A stretch of 64,000 bases of DNA from VAZQ01 sp963758945 (GTDB lineage: Bacteria > Pseudomonadota > Alphaproteobacteria > Rhizobiales > Xanthobacteraceae), in NCBI GenBank assembly GCA_963758945.1, contig CAVWXY010000016.1, forward strand, positions 310,001-374,000, written 5' to 3'. The translations under genes and the position numbers were made by a program. Shown here piece by piece: positions 44,760 through 53,272 of this stretch (its first letter is position 1; every line of letters starts with the position of its first letter). The notes under the pieces were generated by a model. The model was not told the origin of the DNA. It was given only the letters and a program-made list of their open reading frames with translations, and did not search any database.

Positions 44760-45782
44760 ATGGCGACGCTTCTGACGCGCTTCCGTTTCGTCATCGGCGC
44801 GATGGCGCTCGCATTCATCGTCGCGTGGGCGGCCCCCGTGAGCGCCCAGCAGCGCAACCCCGACAGCTCGGTCAACCCGACGGCCAGCTCGGTGAAGGAG
44901 GATCAGCTTCTCGGCGAGCTGAACCGGATTACCGGCCGCTGCACGCTGCCCGACCAGAAGGCCTGCACCATCGAGCAGCCCGCCGGCCGCGACTGGCGCC
45001 ATTTCCACCAGGTGACGCTGCGCTGGATCGGGGCCATTTCGATCCTCGGCATGCTCGCGATTCTGGTGGTGTTTTATTTGATCCGCGGCATGGTCCGGAT
45101 CGAAGGGGGACGTTCCGGGCGCGTGCTGGTGCGCTTTTCCGTGTTCGAGCGTCTCGTGCACTGGATGACGGCGGCCTGCTTCATCCTCCTCGCGATTTCC
45201 GGCCTCAACATCACGTTCGGAAAGCCGTTGCTGCTGCCGCTCATCGGACCCGACGCGTTCGCCGACTGGTCGCAGTGGGCGAAATACGCGCACAACTACC
45301 TGAGCTTCCCGTTCACGCTCGGCGTGTTCCTGATCTTCCTGATGTGGATCGCCTGGAACATCCCGAACCGGGTCGATGCCGAATGGCTGAAGGAAGGCGG
45401 CGGCATGGTCGGCGACCGGCATCCGCCCGCGGGCCGCTTCAATGCCGGCCAGAAGCTGATCTACTGGATCGTGGTGCTCGGCGGCGGGGCGGTCGCGGCC
45501 AGCGGCTATCTCCTGATGTTCCCGTTCTACGGAACCAACATCGCCGACATGCAGGTGGCGCAGATCGTTCACGGCGTGGCGGCGCTGCTGTTCGTCGCCG
45601 TCATGCTCGCCCACATCTATATCGGCACCGTGGGCATGGAGGGCGCCTTCGAGGGGATGTGGGACGGCACGGTCGACGTCAACTGGGCGAAAGAGCACCA
45701 CAGCCTGTGGGCCGAGAAGGAAATAGCCGAAGGTCGGGCGACCGCGCCGCCGCCGGGAGGGCGGATGCAGGCGGCGGAATAG
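44760..45782 (+). CDS. fdhC: formate dehydrogenase gamma (cytochrome b) subunit
   Basis: A 340-residue membrane protein. A signal-like N-terminal hydrophobic run is followed by five or so further helices: WIGAISILGMLAILVVFYL, FERLVHWMTAACFILLAIS, YLSFPFTLGVFLIFLMWIAW, YWIVVLGGGAVAASGYLL, and HGVAALLFVAVMLAHIYIG. Conserved histidines in the third and fifth helices are probable heme b ligands. It anchors the enzyme and reduces quinone. AAGGAGG precedes the ATG. It closes the fdhABC operon. Confidence 0.95.
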   Translation: MATLLTRFRFVIGAMALAFIVAWAAPVSAQQRNPDSSVNPTASSVKEDQLLGELNRITGRCTLPDQKACTIEQPAGRDWRHFHQVTLRWIGAISILGMLAILVVFYLIRGMVRIEGGRSGRVLVRFSVFERLVHWMTAACFILLAISGLNITFGKPLLLPLIGPDAFADWSQWAKYAHNYLSFPFTLGVFLIFLMWIAWNIPNRVDAEWLKEGGGMVGDRHPPAGRFNAGQKLIYWIVVLGGGAVAASGYLLMFPFYGTNIADMQVAQIVHGVAALLFVAVMLAHIYIGTVGMEGAFEGMWDGTVDVNWAKEHHSLWAEKEIAEGRATAPPPGGRMQAAE

Positions 45783-45869
45783 CCGCGCGCCCGGAGCTCA
45801 TCCAGGACGGCACGATCGGACGTGATCCGGCCCCGCTCGCTGATCGGACGGGACAACAGGCGCCCTAAA

Positions 45870-45900
45870 CTCGTGCCTCGCTCGGAAGGCGAGGAACGAG
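45870..45900 (+). terminator. possible hairpin after fdhC
   Basis: CTCGT-G-CCTCGC can pair with GCGAGG-A-ACGAG around a seven-base loop, 90 bases after the fdhC stop and 50 before mobB. No T-tract follows, so it is only a candidate terminator. Confidence 0.35.
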
Positions 45901-45949
45901 GCGGGTTTGAGCTGGCTTTCACATCCGCGACACCTGATATGATGCCGCC

Positions 45950-46477
45950 ATGCGCATCATCGGCCTCGCCGGCTGGAGCGGATCGGGCAAGACCACGCTC
46001 CTCGCCAAAGTCATCCCTTGCCTCGTCGCCCGCGGGCTCAAGGTATCGACGCTCAAGCACGCCAATCACGCTTTCGACGTCGACCAGCCGGGCAAGGATT
46101 CCCACACCCATCGCATGGCGGGGGCGACCGAGGTCCTGGTCAGCTCGGCAAATCGTTGGGCCTTGGTCCACGAGCTGCGGGGGGGCGCCGAGCTCACGCT
46201 CGAAGCGTTGCTCGACAAGCTTGGCCCGGTCGATCTCGTGCTGGTGGAAGGCTACAAGCGCGAGCCGCATCCCAAGCTCGAGGTGCACCGGACCTGCCTC
46301 GGCAAGCCGTTGATCCATCCTGATGATCCCGCCATCGTCGCGGTCGCATCGGACGCGCCGCTGCCGGCGGCGCGCGTGCCGGTCATCGATCTCGACGAGG
46401 TCGAGCGGATCGCAGACCTCCTGATCCGGCACGCCGTCCCCATCCATGCCGTCCCGGCGCATGCGGAGCGCGGCTGA
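45950..46477 (+). CDS. mobB: molybdopterin-guanine dinucleotide synthesis protein B
   Basis: A 175-residue GTP-binding protein with the P-loop GWSGSGKTTLL (residues 8-18), STLKHANHAFDVDQPGKDS and DLVLVEGYKREPHPKLEV. MobB assists MobA in attaching GMP to molybdopterin to form the bis-MGD cofactor used by formate dehydrogenase. It overlaps moeA by one base (TGATG), so the two are co-translated. mobA itself lies on the opposite strand at 49395. Confidence 0.95.
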   Translation: MRIIGLAGWSGSGKTTLLAKVIPCLVARGLKVSTLKHANHAFDVDQPGKDSHTHRMAGATEVLVSSANRWALVHELRGGAELTLEALLDKLGPVDLVLVEGYKREPHPKLEVHRTCLGKPLIHPDDPAIVAVASDAPLPAARVPVIDLDEVERIADLLIRHAVPIHAVPAHAERG

Positions 46478-47751
46478 TGGCGCAGCTCACGGACGACTGC
46501 TTCGCCTTCTCCGGGCCGCTGCTGCCGGTGGACGAGGTCGAACGCATCATCCGCGAGCGCGTGGCGCCAGTCGATGAGACCGAGACCGTGCCGCTCGTTG
46601 CCGCCAACGGGCGCGTGATCGCACGCGATGTCGTGGCGCCCATCGATCTTCCGCCGTTCGACAACTCGGCGGTCGACGGTTATGCCGTGCGCCACGCCGA
46701 TCTCGACGCCGCGGCCGAGACGCGGCTCGCCGTGGTCGACCGGGTGGCTGCGGGCCATGCCGCTGCGCGGCCGCTGGCGGCTCGCGCCGCGGTCCGCATC
46801 TTCACCGGCGCACCGCTGCCGACGGGCGCCGATACCGTCTTCATGCAGGAGGACGTACAGGCCGGGGGCGACACCGTCACCGTGCCGCCGGGGCTCAAAG
46901 TGGGGGCCAATCGTCGGCTTGCCGGGGAGGACGTGCGCGCAGGTGCGGTGGTGCTGCCGGTCGGCCGCCGGCTCGCGGCGCAGCACGTCGCCCTTGCCGC
47001 CGCCGTCGGCTTGACCGAGCTCGACGTATTTCGCCGGGTGCGTGTCGCCGTGTTCTCGACCGGTGACGAGATCGTCGAACCCGGCACGCCGCGGCCTGCT
47101 CCGGCGCTGTTCGATGCCAACCGTTATCTGTTGGGGAGCCTGCTCGAGCGGCATGGGGCCGCGGCGACCGATCTCGGCATCCTGCCCGACGATCCCGGGC
47201 GGCTTGCGCGCGCGCTGGCCGCTGCGGCCGCGGATCACGACCTCGTTCTCACCTCGGGCGGCGTCTCGACCGGCGAGGCCGACCACGTCCGGGACGCGGT
47301 CGAAGCGGTCGGACGGCTGGTCTTTTGGCGCGTCGCCATCAAGCCCGGCCGGCCGGTGGCAATGGGCGTCATCCCCGGCGCGCGAGCGGGCACCAACGCA
47401 GCCTTCGTGGGCCTGCCCGGCAATCCCGCCGCGGTCTACGTCACCTTCGCGCGCGTCGTGCGGCCGCTCTTGCTGCGCCTCGCCGGCGCCGAGGCAGCCC
47501 CGCTCGTCGCCCTGCCGGTGCGCGCTGCGTTCGGCTACCGCAAGAAGGCGGGACGACGCGAATATGTCCGCGTCAAGCTCACGCGCGCGGCCGACGGTAC
47601 CGTCGAGGCGGTCAAGCACGGGCAGGAAGGCGCAGGCATCATCACCTCGCTGACCGAGACCGACGGGCTGGTGGAGTTGACCGAGGCGACGACGACGGTT
47701 GCGCCGGGCGCCACCGTCGGCTTTCTCTCCTACACGGCCCTGGCGGGTTAG
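46477..47751 (+). CDS. moeA: canonical MoeA molybdopterin molybdenumtransferase
   Basis: A 424-residue MoeA with all motifs: LPPFDNSAVDGYAVRH, FTGAPLPTGADTVFMQED, RVAVFSTGDEIVEPG, and LTSGGVSTGEADHVRD (molybdopterin binding, catalytic Asp). It inserts molybdate into adenylated molybdopterin. It is the third MoeA-type protein in the window and the most complete. Its stop codon is made of two bases of chromosomal TTA and the first G of an insertion sequence, as explained in the findings. Confidence 0.96.
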   Translation: MAQLTDDCFAFSGPLLPVDEVERIIRERVAPVDETETVPLVAANGRVIARDVVAPIDLPPFDNSAVDGYAVRHADLDAAAETRLAVVDRVAAGHAAARPLAARAAVRIFTGAPLPTGADTVFMQEDVQAGGDTVTVPPGLKVGANRRLAGEDVRAGAVVLPVGRRLAAQHVALAAAVGLTELDVFRRVRVAVFSTGDEIVEPGTPRPAPALFDANRYLLGSLLERHGAAATDLGILPDDPGRLARALAAAAADHDLVLTSGGVSTGEADHVRDAVEAVGRLVFWRVAIKPGRPVAMGVIPGARAGTNAAFVGLPGNPAAVYVTFARVVRPLLLRLAGAEAAPLVALPVRAAFGYRKKAGRREYVRVKLTRAADGTVEAVKHGQEGAGIITSLTETDGLVELTEATTTVAPGATVGFLSYTALAG

Positions 47752-49090
47752 GATACCTGCCACATTAACCGCTCCGATTTTCAGATGATCGCGGGCGGAT
47801 AGTGTAGTTCCATTCAGGATGGAACGGGTCACCGTTGATGTCGAGGGTCTTCATCTCGGCATCGCTGACCTTGATGCCCTTCTCGTAGGTCCGCGTGTCG
47901 AGCGCACTCTCGACCTTCAGGCCAGTCTTGGTCGTCGTCGCCGCGATCAGCTCGACGACGGCCAATCTGTCCGTCAACGGTCGGCCACGCCAGGTCTGCG
48001 TGATGTGGCAGAACAAGCGGTGCTCGATCTTGTTCCACTTCGAAGTACCCGGCGGATAGTGATGAACGTGGATTACAAGGCCCGTCGCATCGGCGAGCTT
48101 TTGCAGCTGGACTTTCCACAACCGCACGCGCGCTCCATTCGAGCCGCCGCAGTCGGCCGTGATCGTCAGCTCGCTCGCATGCGGATATCGCTCACGCCCC
48201 ATCTCATCGAGCCAGCGGCGGATCGAGGCGACGGCGAACTCGGCTGTATCGCTCGTGATCCCGACGCTGACCCAGCCCGCATTGGCCGTCACGTCGTACA
48301 CGCCATAGGGCACGATCTTGCCGAGTTCCTTGTTCTCGAAGTCGTGCACCTTCACGCGCCGCGGATCGCCCTTGGGCCGATAGTCCGTGCCGCCGTTCCG
48401 GTAGTTGCCGATCAACTCTTTCTTCTTCGTGTCGACGGAGATGACGGGCTGGCCCGCAGCCTGCGCCGCAACCACCTTGGTATTGATGTGCTCGAATTGG
48501 TCGTTGCGATCCGGATGCTTCGAGCCCTCGTCGGCCTTGCGGTTCGATTGCCGGCTGTAGCCGAGCGTCGGCAACAGTCTGCGCACGCTGTTGGGGCTGA
48601 TCTTGTGGCCCATCTTCTGTAAGGCGACAGCCAGCTTGTCGTGGCTCTTCGACACCCACAGCAGTGGTCGCACCGGACACCCGAGCGTGACCGGCTCGAC
48701 GATACGCCGCAGATCCTCAATGAGAGTTCCATCCCCGAACGACAGATGTCGCCGGCCACCACCCTTTCGTCGCACCCGCCCCTTCGGCAACGGTGCGGCG
48801 TCGAGATCCTTCAGGCCGCGACCGATCGTCGAGCGCGCGAGCCCCGTGATCTCATGGACCGCCTCCAGACCGCCCCATCCCGCAGCCCGTACCTCTCCGG
48901 ATGCGAACACCCGCTGACCGCGCTCATCGAGCTTCGAGCCGACGGTATCCCAGCGTTTGCGAATCGCTTGCGTGTCAATCATGCCTACCCATACTGCCGG
49001 ATCGGCACACCAGGAATCCCGCCACCCCGAGTTCACATCACCGCAATGGCGCCCGGGCACGAACCAATTCACTTGTTGTGGCGGGTGTCC
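47751..49090. mobile_element. ISAzo13-like insertion sequence
   Basis: Inverted ends GGATACCTGCCACATTAA (47751-47768) and, reversed, GGACACCCGCCACAACAA (49073-49090) match at 14 of 18 positions. TTA precedes the left end and follows the right end, consistent with a 3-bp target duplication. The 1340-bp length and the enclosed transposase fit this family. It sits between moeA and the 40-residue peptide gene. Confidence 0.88.
47765..48982 (-). CDS. ISAzo13-family transposase
   Basis: A 405-residue transposase: RKRWDTVGSKLDERGQRVFA, GLARSTIGRGLKDL, then the DDE core with ISVDTKKKELIGNY, LTITADCGGSNGARVRLWK and HHYPPGTSKWNKIEHRLF. The acidic residues in SVDTKKK, TADCGGSNG and KWNKIEHR are the probable catalytic triad. 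The start at 48982 (MIDTQAIRK) is preferred over the longer frame to 49072, which runs into the right end. It looks intact. Confidence 0.9.
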   Translation of the reverse strand: MIDTQAIRKRWDTVGSKLDERGQRVFASGEVRAAGWGGLEAVHEITGLARSTIGRGLKDLDAAPLPKGRVRRKGGGRRHLSFGDGTLIEDLRRIVEPVTLGCPVRPLLWVSKSHDKLAVALQKMGHKISPNSVRRLLPTLGYSRQSNRKADEGSKHPDRNDQFEHINTKVVAAQAAGQPVISVDTKKKELIGNYRNGGTDYRPKGDPRRVKVHDFENKELGKIVPYGVYDVTANAGWVSVGITSDTAEFAVASIRRWLDEMGRERYPHASELTITADCGGSNGARVRLWKVQLQKLADATGLVIHVHHYPPGTSKWNKIEHRLFCHITQTWRGRPLTDRLAVVELIAATTTKTGLKVESALDTRTYEKGIKVSDAEMKTLDINGDPFHPEWNYTIRPRSSENRSG

Positions 49091-49196
49091 TTAGTACGGT
49101 CCCGACAAGCTGCAGGCTTTTCGGGCCAGGTCACGCGGCCGCGTGAAAGCTCGGAGCGAAACCACGACTTCGATCTCGAGCGACTTCGCTCGAGGG

Positions 49197-49319
49197 TCAG
49201 ATCCGGACGGCCGAGGTCGTGAACGCGACGTTGACCGGCTCTTGAACGCGATTGAGCACGACGACGGCGCAGATGGCGATTACGGCCGCCGCGATGCAAG
49301 CGACAATGAAAGTGGGCAT
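49197..49319 (-). CDS. 40-residue membrane peptide, Bradyrhizobium-type
   Basis: A short gene with a strong GAGGGGAA ribosome binding site seven bases before the ATG. The product starts MPTFIVACIAAAVIAICAVV, has one transmembrane helix (residues 4-22), and ends LNRVQEPVNVAFTTSAVRI in two parts. From memory, very similar peptides recur in Bradyrhizobiaceae. It lies between the IS and mobA, running in the mobA direction. Function unknown. Confidence 0.7.
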   Translation of the reverse strand: MPTFIVACIAAAVIAICAVVVLNRVQEPVNVAFTTSAVRI

Positions 49320-49394
49320 GGGCGATTCCCCTCAGGGCACTGGTGTTCTTTTATTTATAACAGCTACAAACCGCGCCGTCCGGGATCAAGCAGC

Positions 49395-50021
49395 TCAAAC
49401 GTCGCATTGCTGCATCGCGATACGCTCGGCCTCGGCGGCATCCTCGGGCGTATTGACGTTGAAGAACGGGTCGACGGGCGTCGCCGGCCAATCGGCGATG
49501 GCGATGCCATGGCGCGCCGTCCAGGCCTCGATCTTGCGCAGATGCTCCTCGACCAGCGCCCGGCGCAGGTCGCCGCGGAGCGCCACCGGCCACAGGCCGA
49601 GGACCGGATGGCGCCACTCACCGGAGCGTGCGCAGGCGAGCGGCAAGCCGGCCGCCTGCCGCGCCGCCCAAAGGCGCGCGACGAAATCGTGCGGCAGAAA
49701 CGGGCAATCGCCGGGCACGCTGACAATGTCGGCGACCGCGGGGGCGTGTGCCGCAGCCCAGTCGAGGCCGGCCAGGATGCCGGCGAGCGGGCCGACGAAA
49801 TCCGGCACGTTGTCCGGCACCACCGGCAGGCCGGCGTCGGCGAAGCGCCCGGGATCGCCGTTGGCGTTGATGATGACGGCCGCGCATTGCGGGGCAAGCC
49901 GCGCCAGCACCCGCTCGAGGATGCTCCTGCCGCCGACGCGCAGGCGCGCCTTGTCGCCGCCGCCCATCCGCCGCGCCAGCCCGCCCGCGAGCACGACGCC
50001 GAGGGGCTTTCCCGTAGTCAT
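49395..50021 (-). CDS. mobA: molybdenum cofactor guanylyltransferase
   Basis: A 208-residue nucleotidyltransferase with the signature LAGGLARRMGGGDKARLRVGG in two overlapping parts (LAGGLARRMGG, GDKARL), VPDNVPDFVGPLAGILAGLD, and SVPGDCPFLP. It transfers GMP to molybdopterin, forming MGD for formate dehydrogenase. It follows fdhD in the same direction, 249 bases away, and its partner mobB is on the other strand 3 kb off. Confidence 0.95.
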   Translation of the reverse strand: MTTGKPLGVVLAGGLARRMGGGDKARLRVGGRSILERVLARLAPQCAAVIINANGDPGRFADAGLPVVPDNVPDFVGPLAGILAGLDWAAAHAPAVADIVSVPGDCPFLPHDFVARLWAARQAAGLPLACARSGEWRHPVLGLWPVALRGDLRRALVEEHLRKIEAWTARHGIAIADWPATPVDPFFNVNTPEDAAEAERIAMQQCDV

Positions 50022-50060
50022 GGAATCGGAGCACAGAGCGCGCCGCAGACTCGGTGAGCT

Positions 50061-50083
50061 CCCTCTCCCCGCAGGGGAGAGGG
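50061..50083. repeat. CCCTCTCCCC/GGGGAGAGGG hairpin
   Basis: Perfect 10-bp stem with a GCA loop, followed by GTTGGGGTGAGGGGG. From memory, this sequence type is very common in GC-rich proteobacterial intergenic regions. It lies between mobA and fdhD and may terminate or attenuate the leftward transcript. Confidence 0.7.
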
Positions 50084-50161
50084 TTGGGGTGAGGGGGGGC
50101 GGCTATCTCGATAGATCCGAGCCCCCTCAACCGCCGCGCTTTGCGCGTCGACCTGTCCCCA

Positions 50162-50187
50162 CGCAAGTCGGGCTTGCCCGACTTGCG
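50162..50187. repeat. perfect 12-bp-arm palindrome between fdhD and mobA
   Basis: CGCAAGTCGGGC and GCCCGACTTGCG flank a TT loop, giving a perfect hairpin about 80 bases downstream of the fdhD stop. It may end the fdhD transcript; no T-tract is seen on the minus strand. Confidence 0.6.
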
Positions 50188-50270
50188 CTTCACAAGACGC
50201 GGCCCGGGCAAGCTCGGGGCGCGCGGGAGAGGTGGCACCCGTGGCGCGGCTGCGGCAAAACGTCAGATGT

Positions 50271-51155
50271 TCAGTCATCGTGCACCGCCGCCTTGCGCCG
50301 GTGCCCCACGCTCTCCTCCTCGACGTAGCGCAGGTCCTGATCGAACACGATGCGGCTCTCGCCGGCGAGCGCGACGAAGCGCTTGCCGCGCGCGCGGCCG
50401 ACGAGCGTGAGGTTGGCCTTGCGCGCGAGCTCGACGCCCCAGGCGGTGAAGCCGGAGCGCGAGACCAGGATCGGGATGCCCATGCGCACGGTCTTGATCA
50501 CCATCTCGGAGGTGAGGCGGCCGGTGGTGTAGAAGATCTTGTCGTGCGCGGCCACGCGGTGCTTGAACATGTAGCCCGCGATCTTGTCGACGGCGTTGTG
50601 GCGCCCGACGTCCTCCATGTAGATGAGCGGCCTGTCCTCCTGCGCCAGCACGCAGCCGTGGATCGCGCCGGCCTCGAGATAGAGCGAAGGCGTGGTGTTG
50701 ATCTTGTGCGTGAGCGCGTAGAGCCACGACGTGCGCAGCTCCGCCTCAGGCAGCGTGATGGTCTCCAGCGCCTCCATCAGGTCGCCGAACACCGTGCCCT
50801 GCGCGCAGCCCGAGGTCTGGACCTTCTTCTTCAGCTTCTTCTCGTAGTTCGTCCTGCGCTTGGTGCGCACCACGACCACCGCCAGCTCCTCGTCGTAGTC
50901 GACGCCGGTGACCACGTCGTCGGGCAGCAGCATGTGCTGGTTGATGAGGTAGCCGAGCGCGAGATATTCCGGATAGTCGTTGATCGTCATCGCAGTCACG
51001 ATCTCCTGCGAATTGAGGAAGATCGTGAGCGCGCGTTCGACCGTCACGCGGGTCTCGATCGCCTGCCCGGTCTGGTCGACGCCGTTGACGCGCTCGGTCA
51101 GCCGCGGATCCAGCGGGTCGGGGCGGATGATGTAGTCGTCTTTCGGCGCGGTCAT
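50271..51155 (-). CDS. fdhD: formate dehydrogenase accessory sulfurtransferase
   Basis: A 294-residue protein that passes sulfur from the cysteine desulfurase IscS to the molybdenum cofactor, which is needed for formate dehydrogenase activity. Features are TIFLNSQEIVTAMTI, YLALGYLINQ, GRHNAVDKIAGYM, LVSRSGFTAWGVELAR and LVGRARGKRF. The usual two-cysteine motif of E. coli (Cys121/Cys124) appears here as a single Cys117 in SGCAQGTVFG. It sits between the oxyanion transporter ATPase and mobA. Confidence 0.93.
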   Translation of the reverse strand: MTAPKDDYIIRPDPLDPRLTERVNGVDQTGQAIETRVTVERALTIFLNSQEIVTAMTINDYPEYLALGYLINQHMLLPDDVVTGVDYDEELAVVVVRTKRRTNYEKKLKKKVQTSGCAQGTVFGDLMEALETITLPEAELRTSWLYALTHKINTTPSLYLEAGAIHGCVLAQEDRPLIYMEDVGRHNAVDKIAGYMFKHRVAAHDKIFYTTGRLTSEMVIKTVRMGIPILVSRSGFTAWGVELARKANLTLVGRARGKRFVALAGESRIVFDQDLRYVEEESVGHRRKAAVHDD

Positions 51156-51208
51156 CTGATCTAATGTAGGGCAGTTGTGGAGGCGGGCAAAGGCGCGGGT
51201 CGAGGAAT

Positions 51209-51976
51209 CTAGCTCGGCAGGAACGCGCTGGCGCCGGTGACCGTGTCGGTGAGCTGCTCCACCGGCGCGCGGTAGAGGTCCTCGAGCCGCTCGCGCGTGA
51301 GCACCGTGCCGACCGGGCCTTCGGCGATGCGCTCGCCCGCCCGCAGCAGATAGGCGCGGTCGGCGGCGCGCAGGGCGTGGTTGGGATCGTGGGTGGTGAA
51401 GAGGACGCCGTGGCCCGCTCCGGCGAGCGCGCGCATCTCGCGCATGACCTTGCCCTGGTTGCCGAAGTCGAGGCTCGCGGTCGGCTCGTCGAGCACGACG
51501 AATTGCGGTTCCTGTGCCAGCGCGCGTGCCAGCAGCACGAGCTGGCGCTCGCCGCCGGAGATCATGGTGTAGGGGCGCGGCGCGAGGTGCGCGATCCCGA
51601 ATTGCGCGAGGGTCCGATCCGCCACCGTGCGGTCATGCGTCGACGGTCGGCTGAACAGCGAGCCGTGGGCGGTGCGGCCCATCAGTACCACGCTCTCGAC
51701 GGTGAAGGCGAAGGTCGGCACGTGCACCTGCGGCACGTAAGCGATCAGCCGCGCGCGTTCGCGGATGGAAATGCGCGCGAGCGGGCGGCCGCCGATCGCC
51801 ACGTCGCCGGCGCGCGGCCTGAGGATGCCGAGCAGCGTCTTGAGCAACGTGGTCTTGCCGCCGCCGTTGGGCCCGAGCAGCGCCAGCACCTCGCCCTGCG
51901 CCAGCGCCATGTCGAGCCCGCGCCCGACCACGCGGTCGCTGTAGCCGATGGTGAGGTCGCGGCCGGCCAGCGTCAT
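51209..51976 (-). CDS. ABC transporter ATP-binding protein (FecE/MolC-like)
   Basis: A 255-residue ATPase of the siderophore/B12/molybdate class: Walker A LGPNGGGKTTLL, signature SGGERQLVLLARALAQ, Walker B VVLDEPTASLDFG, and a switch histidine in TTHDPNHAL. The start at 51976 (MTLAGRD) is preferred to 51994. It belongs with the permease and binding protein upstream. The local formate dehydrogenase, mob and fdhD genes suggest molybdate (MolBCA type) rather than iron as substrate. Confidence 0.88.
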   Translation of the reverse strand: MTLAGRDLTIGYSDRVVGRGLDMALAQGEVLALLGPNGGGKTTLLKTLLGILRPRAGDVAIGGRPLARISIRERARLIAYVPQVHVPTFAFTVESVVLMGRTAHGSLFSRPSTHDRTVADRTLAQFGIAHLAPRPYTMISGGERQLVLLARALAQEPQFVVLDEPTASLDFGNQGKVMREMRALAGAGHGVLFTTHDPNHALRAADRAYLLRAGERIAEGPVGTVLTRERLEDLYRAPVEQLTDTVTGASAFLPS

Positions 51977-52001
51977 CCGGAATCTCGCGCACATCTCTCT
52001 G

Positions 52002-52121
52002 TGTCATGCCCGCGAAGGCGGGCATCCAGTGTTCTCGGGCACCTGGACGGGGCATCGCCCTGCTTCAAACCGAACGTGGTGTCTACTGGATCGTCCGCCT
52101 TCCCTTTCGCGGACGATGACA
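52002..52121. repeat. palindromic MITE/REPIN-like element, copy 3
   Basis: Left arm TGTCATGCCCGCGAAGGCG and GGCATCCAGT, a 64-base spacer, and right arm ACTGGATCGTCCGCCTTCC and CTTTCGCGGACGATGACAA. It lies between the permease and ATPase genes, splitting what would be one operon. Confidence 0.8.
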
Positions 52122-52148
52122 ACCGAGAGGTGCTCGCGGGAAGCGCAG

Positions 52149-53156
52149 TCATGACCAGGTCCGCTGCATGCCGGCGAGCAGCCAGATAAAGAACGGCGTG
52201 CCGATCACCGCGGTCAGGATGCCGAGCGGAATTTCGACCGGCGCGGCGGTGCGCGCGAGCGTGTCGATGAGGAGCAGGTAGCCGGCGCCGAGCAGCGCCG
52301 CGGTCGGCACGAGGCGCGGGAAATCGGGGCCGACCAGTGCGCGCGCGAGATGGGGCACCACCAGTCCGACCCAGCCGATGATGCCCGAGGTGGCGACGCT
52401 CGCCGAAGTCACCAGCGTCGCCGCCGCGACGATGGCGACACGCAGCGGACCGGTGGCGAGCCCGAGCGCCTCGTCCTCCGGCAGCGACATCACGTTCAAT
52501 CGCCAGCGCAGGGCCACGAGCACGGCGGTGCCGAGCGCGACCGGCGCGGCGAGCGGGACGAGGTCGGCGGCGGTGGTGGCCGCGAGGCTGCCGAGCAGCC
52601 AGAAGGTCATGGCGGGCAGCTGGTTGTAGGGATCGGCGAGGTATTTCACCAGCCCGATTCCGGCGCCGAGCAGCGCGCCGATGACGACGCCGGTCAGCAC
52701 CAGCACCAGGATCGGGTCGCGCGAGCGCAGCAGCGAGCCGATCAGGTAGACGGCGGCGACCGCGAGCAGTCCGCCGCCGAAGGCGAGGCCCTCGATGCCG
52801 ACCACGCCGAGCGCGAAATAGATGCCGAGCACCGCGCCGAGCGCCGCGCCCGAGGAGGCGCCGAGAATGTCGGGCGACACCAGCGGATTGCGGAACAGGC
52901 CCTGGAACGCGGTGCCGGCCACGGCCAGCGCCCCGCCCACCATGACCGCGGCGATGACGCGCGGCCCGCGCACCAGCAGCACGACGTTCTCGACCGCTGC
53001 CGGCGCCGTGCTCGGCCGACCGGTGACGCGCGCGACGAGCACGTCGACGAGCTCGGCGAGCGAAATCGGATAGCGCCCGACGGTGAAGGCGACGACGAGC
53101 CCGAGCGCCAGCACGCCGAGCGCAATCGCGAGGCCGGGGAGGAAGGCGCGGGTCAT
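52149..53156 (-). CDS. FecCD-family ABC transporter permease
   Basis: A 335-residue integral membrane protein with eight to ten helices. LVRGPRVIAAVMVGGALAV, GTAFQGLFRNPLVSPDILG, and GWVGLVVPHLARALVGPDFP are the typical FecCD/BtuC signatures, the last being the ATPase coupling region. With the MolA-like binding protein at 54964 and the ATPase at 51209 it forms a class II importer, probably for molybdate by context, but iron-siderophore or cobalamin use cannot be excluded. Confidence 0.9.
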   Translation of the reverse strand: MTRAFLPGLAIALGVLALGLVVAFTVGRYPISLAELVDVLVARVTGRPSTAPAAVENVVLLVRGPRVIAAVMVGGALAVAGTAFQGLFRNPLVSPDILGASSGAALGAVLGIYFALGVVGIEGLAFGGGLLAVAAVYLIGSLLRSRDPILVLVLTGVVIGALLGAGIGLVKYLADPYNQLPAMTFWLLGSLAATTAADLVPLAAPVALGTAVLVALRWRLNVMSLPEDEALGLATGPLRVAIVAAATLVTSASVATSGIIGWVGLVVPHLARALVGPDFPRLVPTAALLGAGYLLLIDTLARTAAPVEIPLGILTAVIGTPFFIWLLAGMQRTWS

Positions 53157-53241
53157 GCGTGCCGGCCATCGAGCTTTCTGGCATCATTCGCTTCCGGGTC
53201 CGGCCTTTGGCCAGACCGAAAACATGATCCAGCGGGCTTGG

Positions 53242-53272
53242 TGTCATGCCCGCGAAGGCGGGCATCCAGTAA
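53242..53272. repeat. single palindromic arm upstream of the GIY-YIG gene
   Basis: TGTCATGCCCGCGAAGGCGG followed by GCATCCAGTA, the same arm as in the two-arm elements, with no matching right arm nearby. It ends 13 bases before the GIY-YIG start codon. Confidence 0.8.

Noticed and set aside
42206..44875. An 889-residue minus-strand open frame opposite fdhA, fdhB and the downstream gap
   Set aside because: It mirrors highly conserved formate dehydrogenase genes and has no family sequence; long antisense frames are expected at this GC content.
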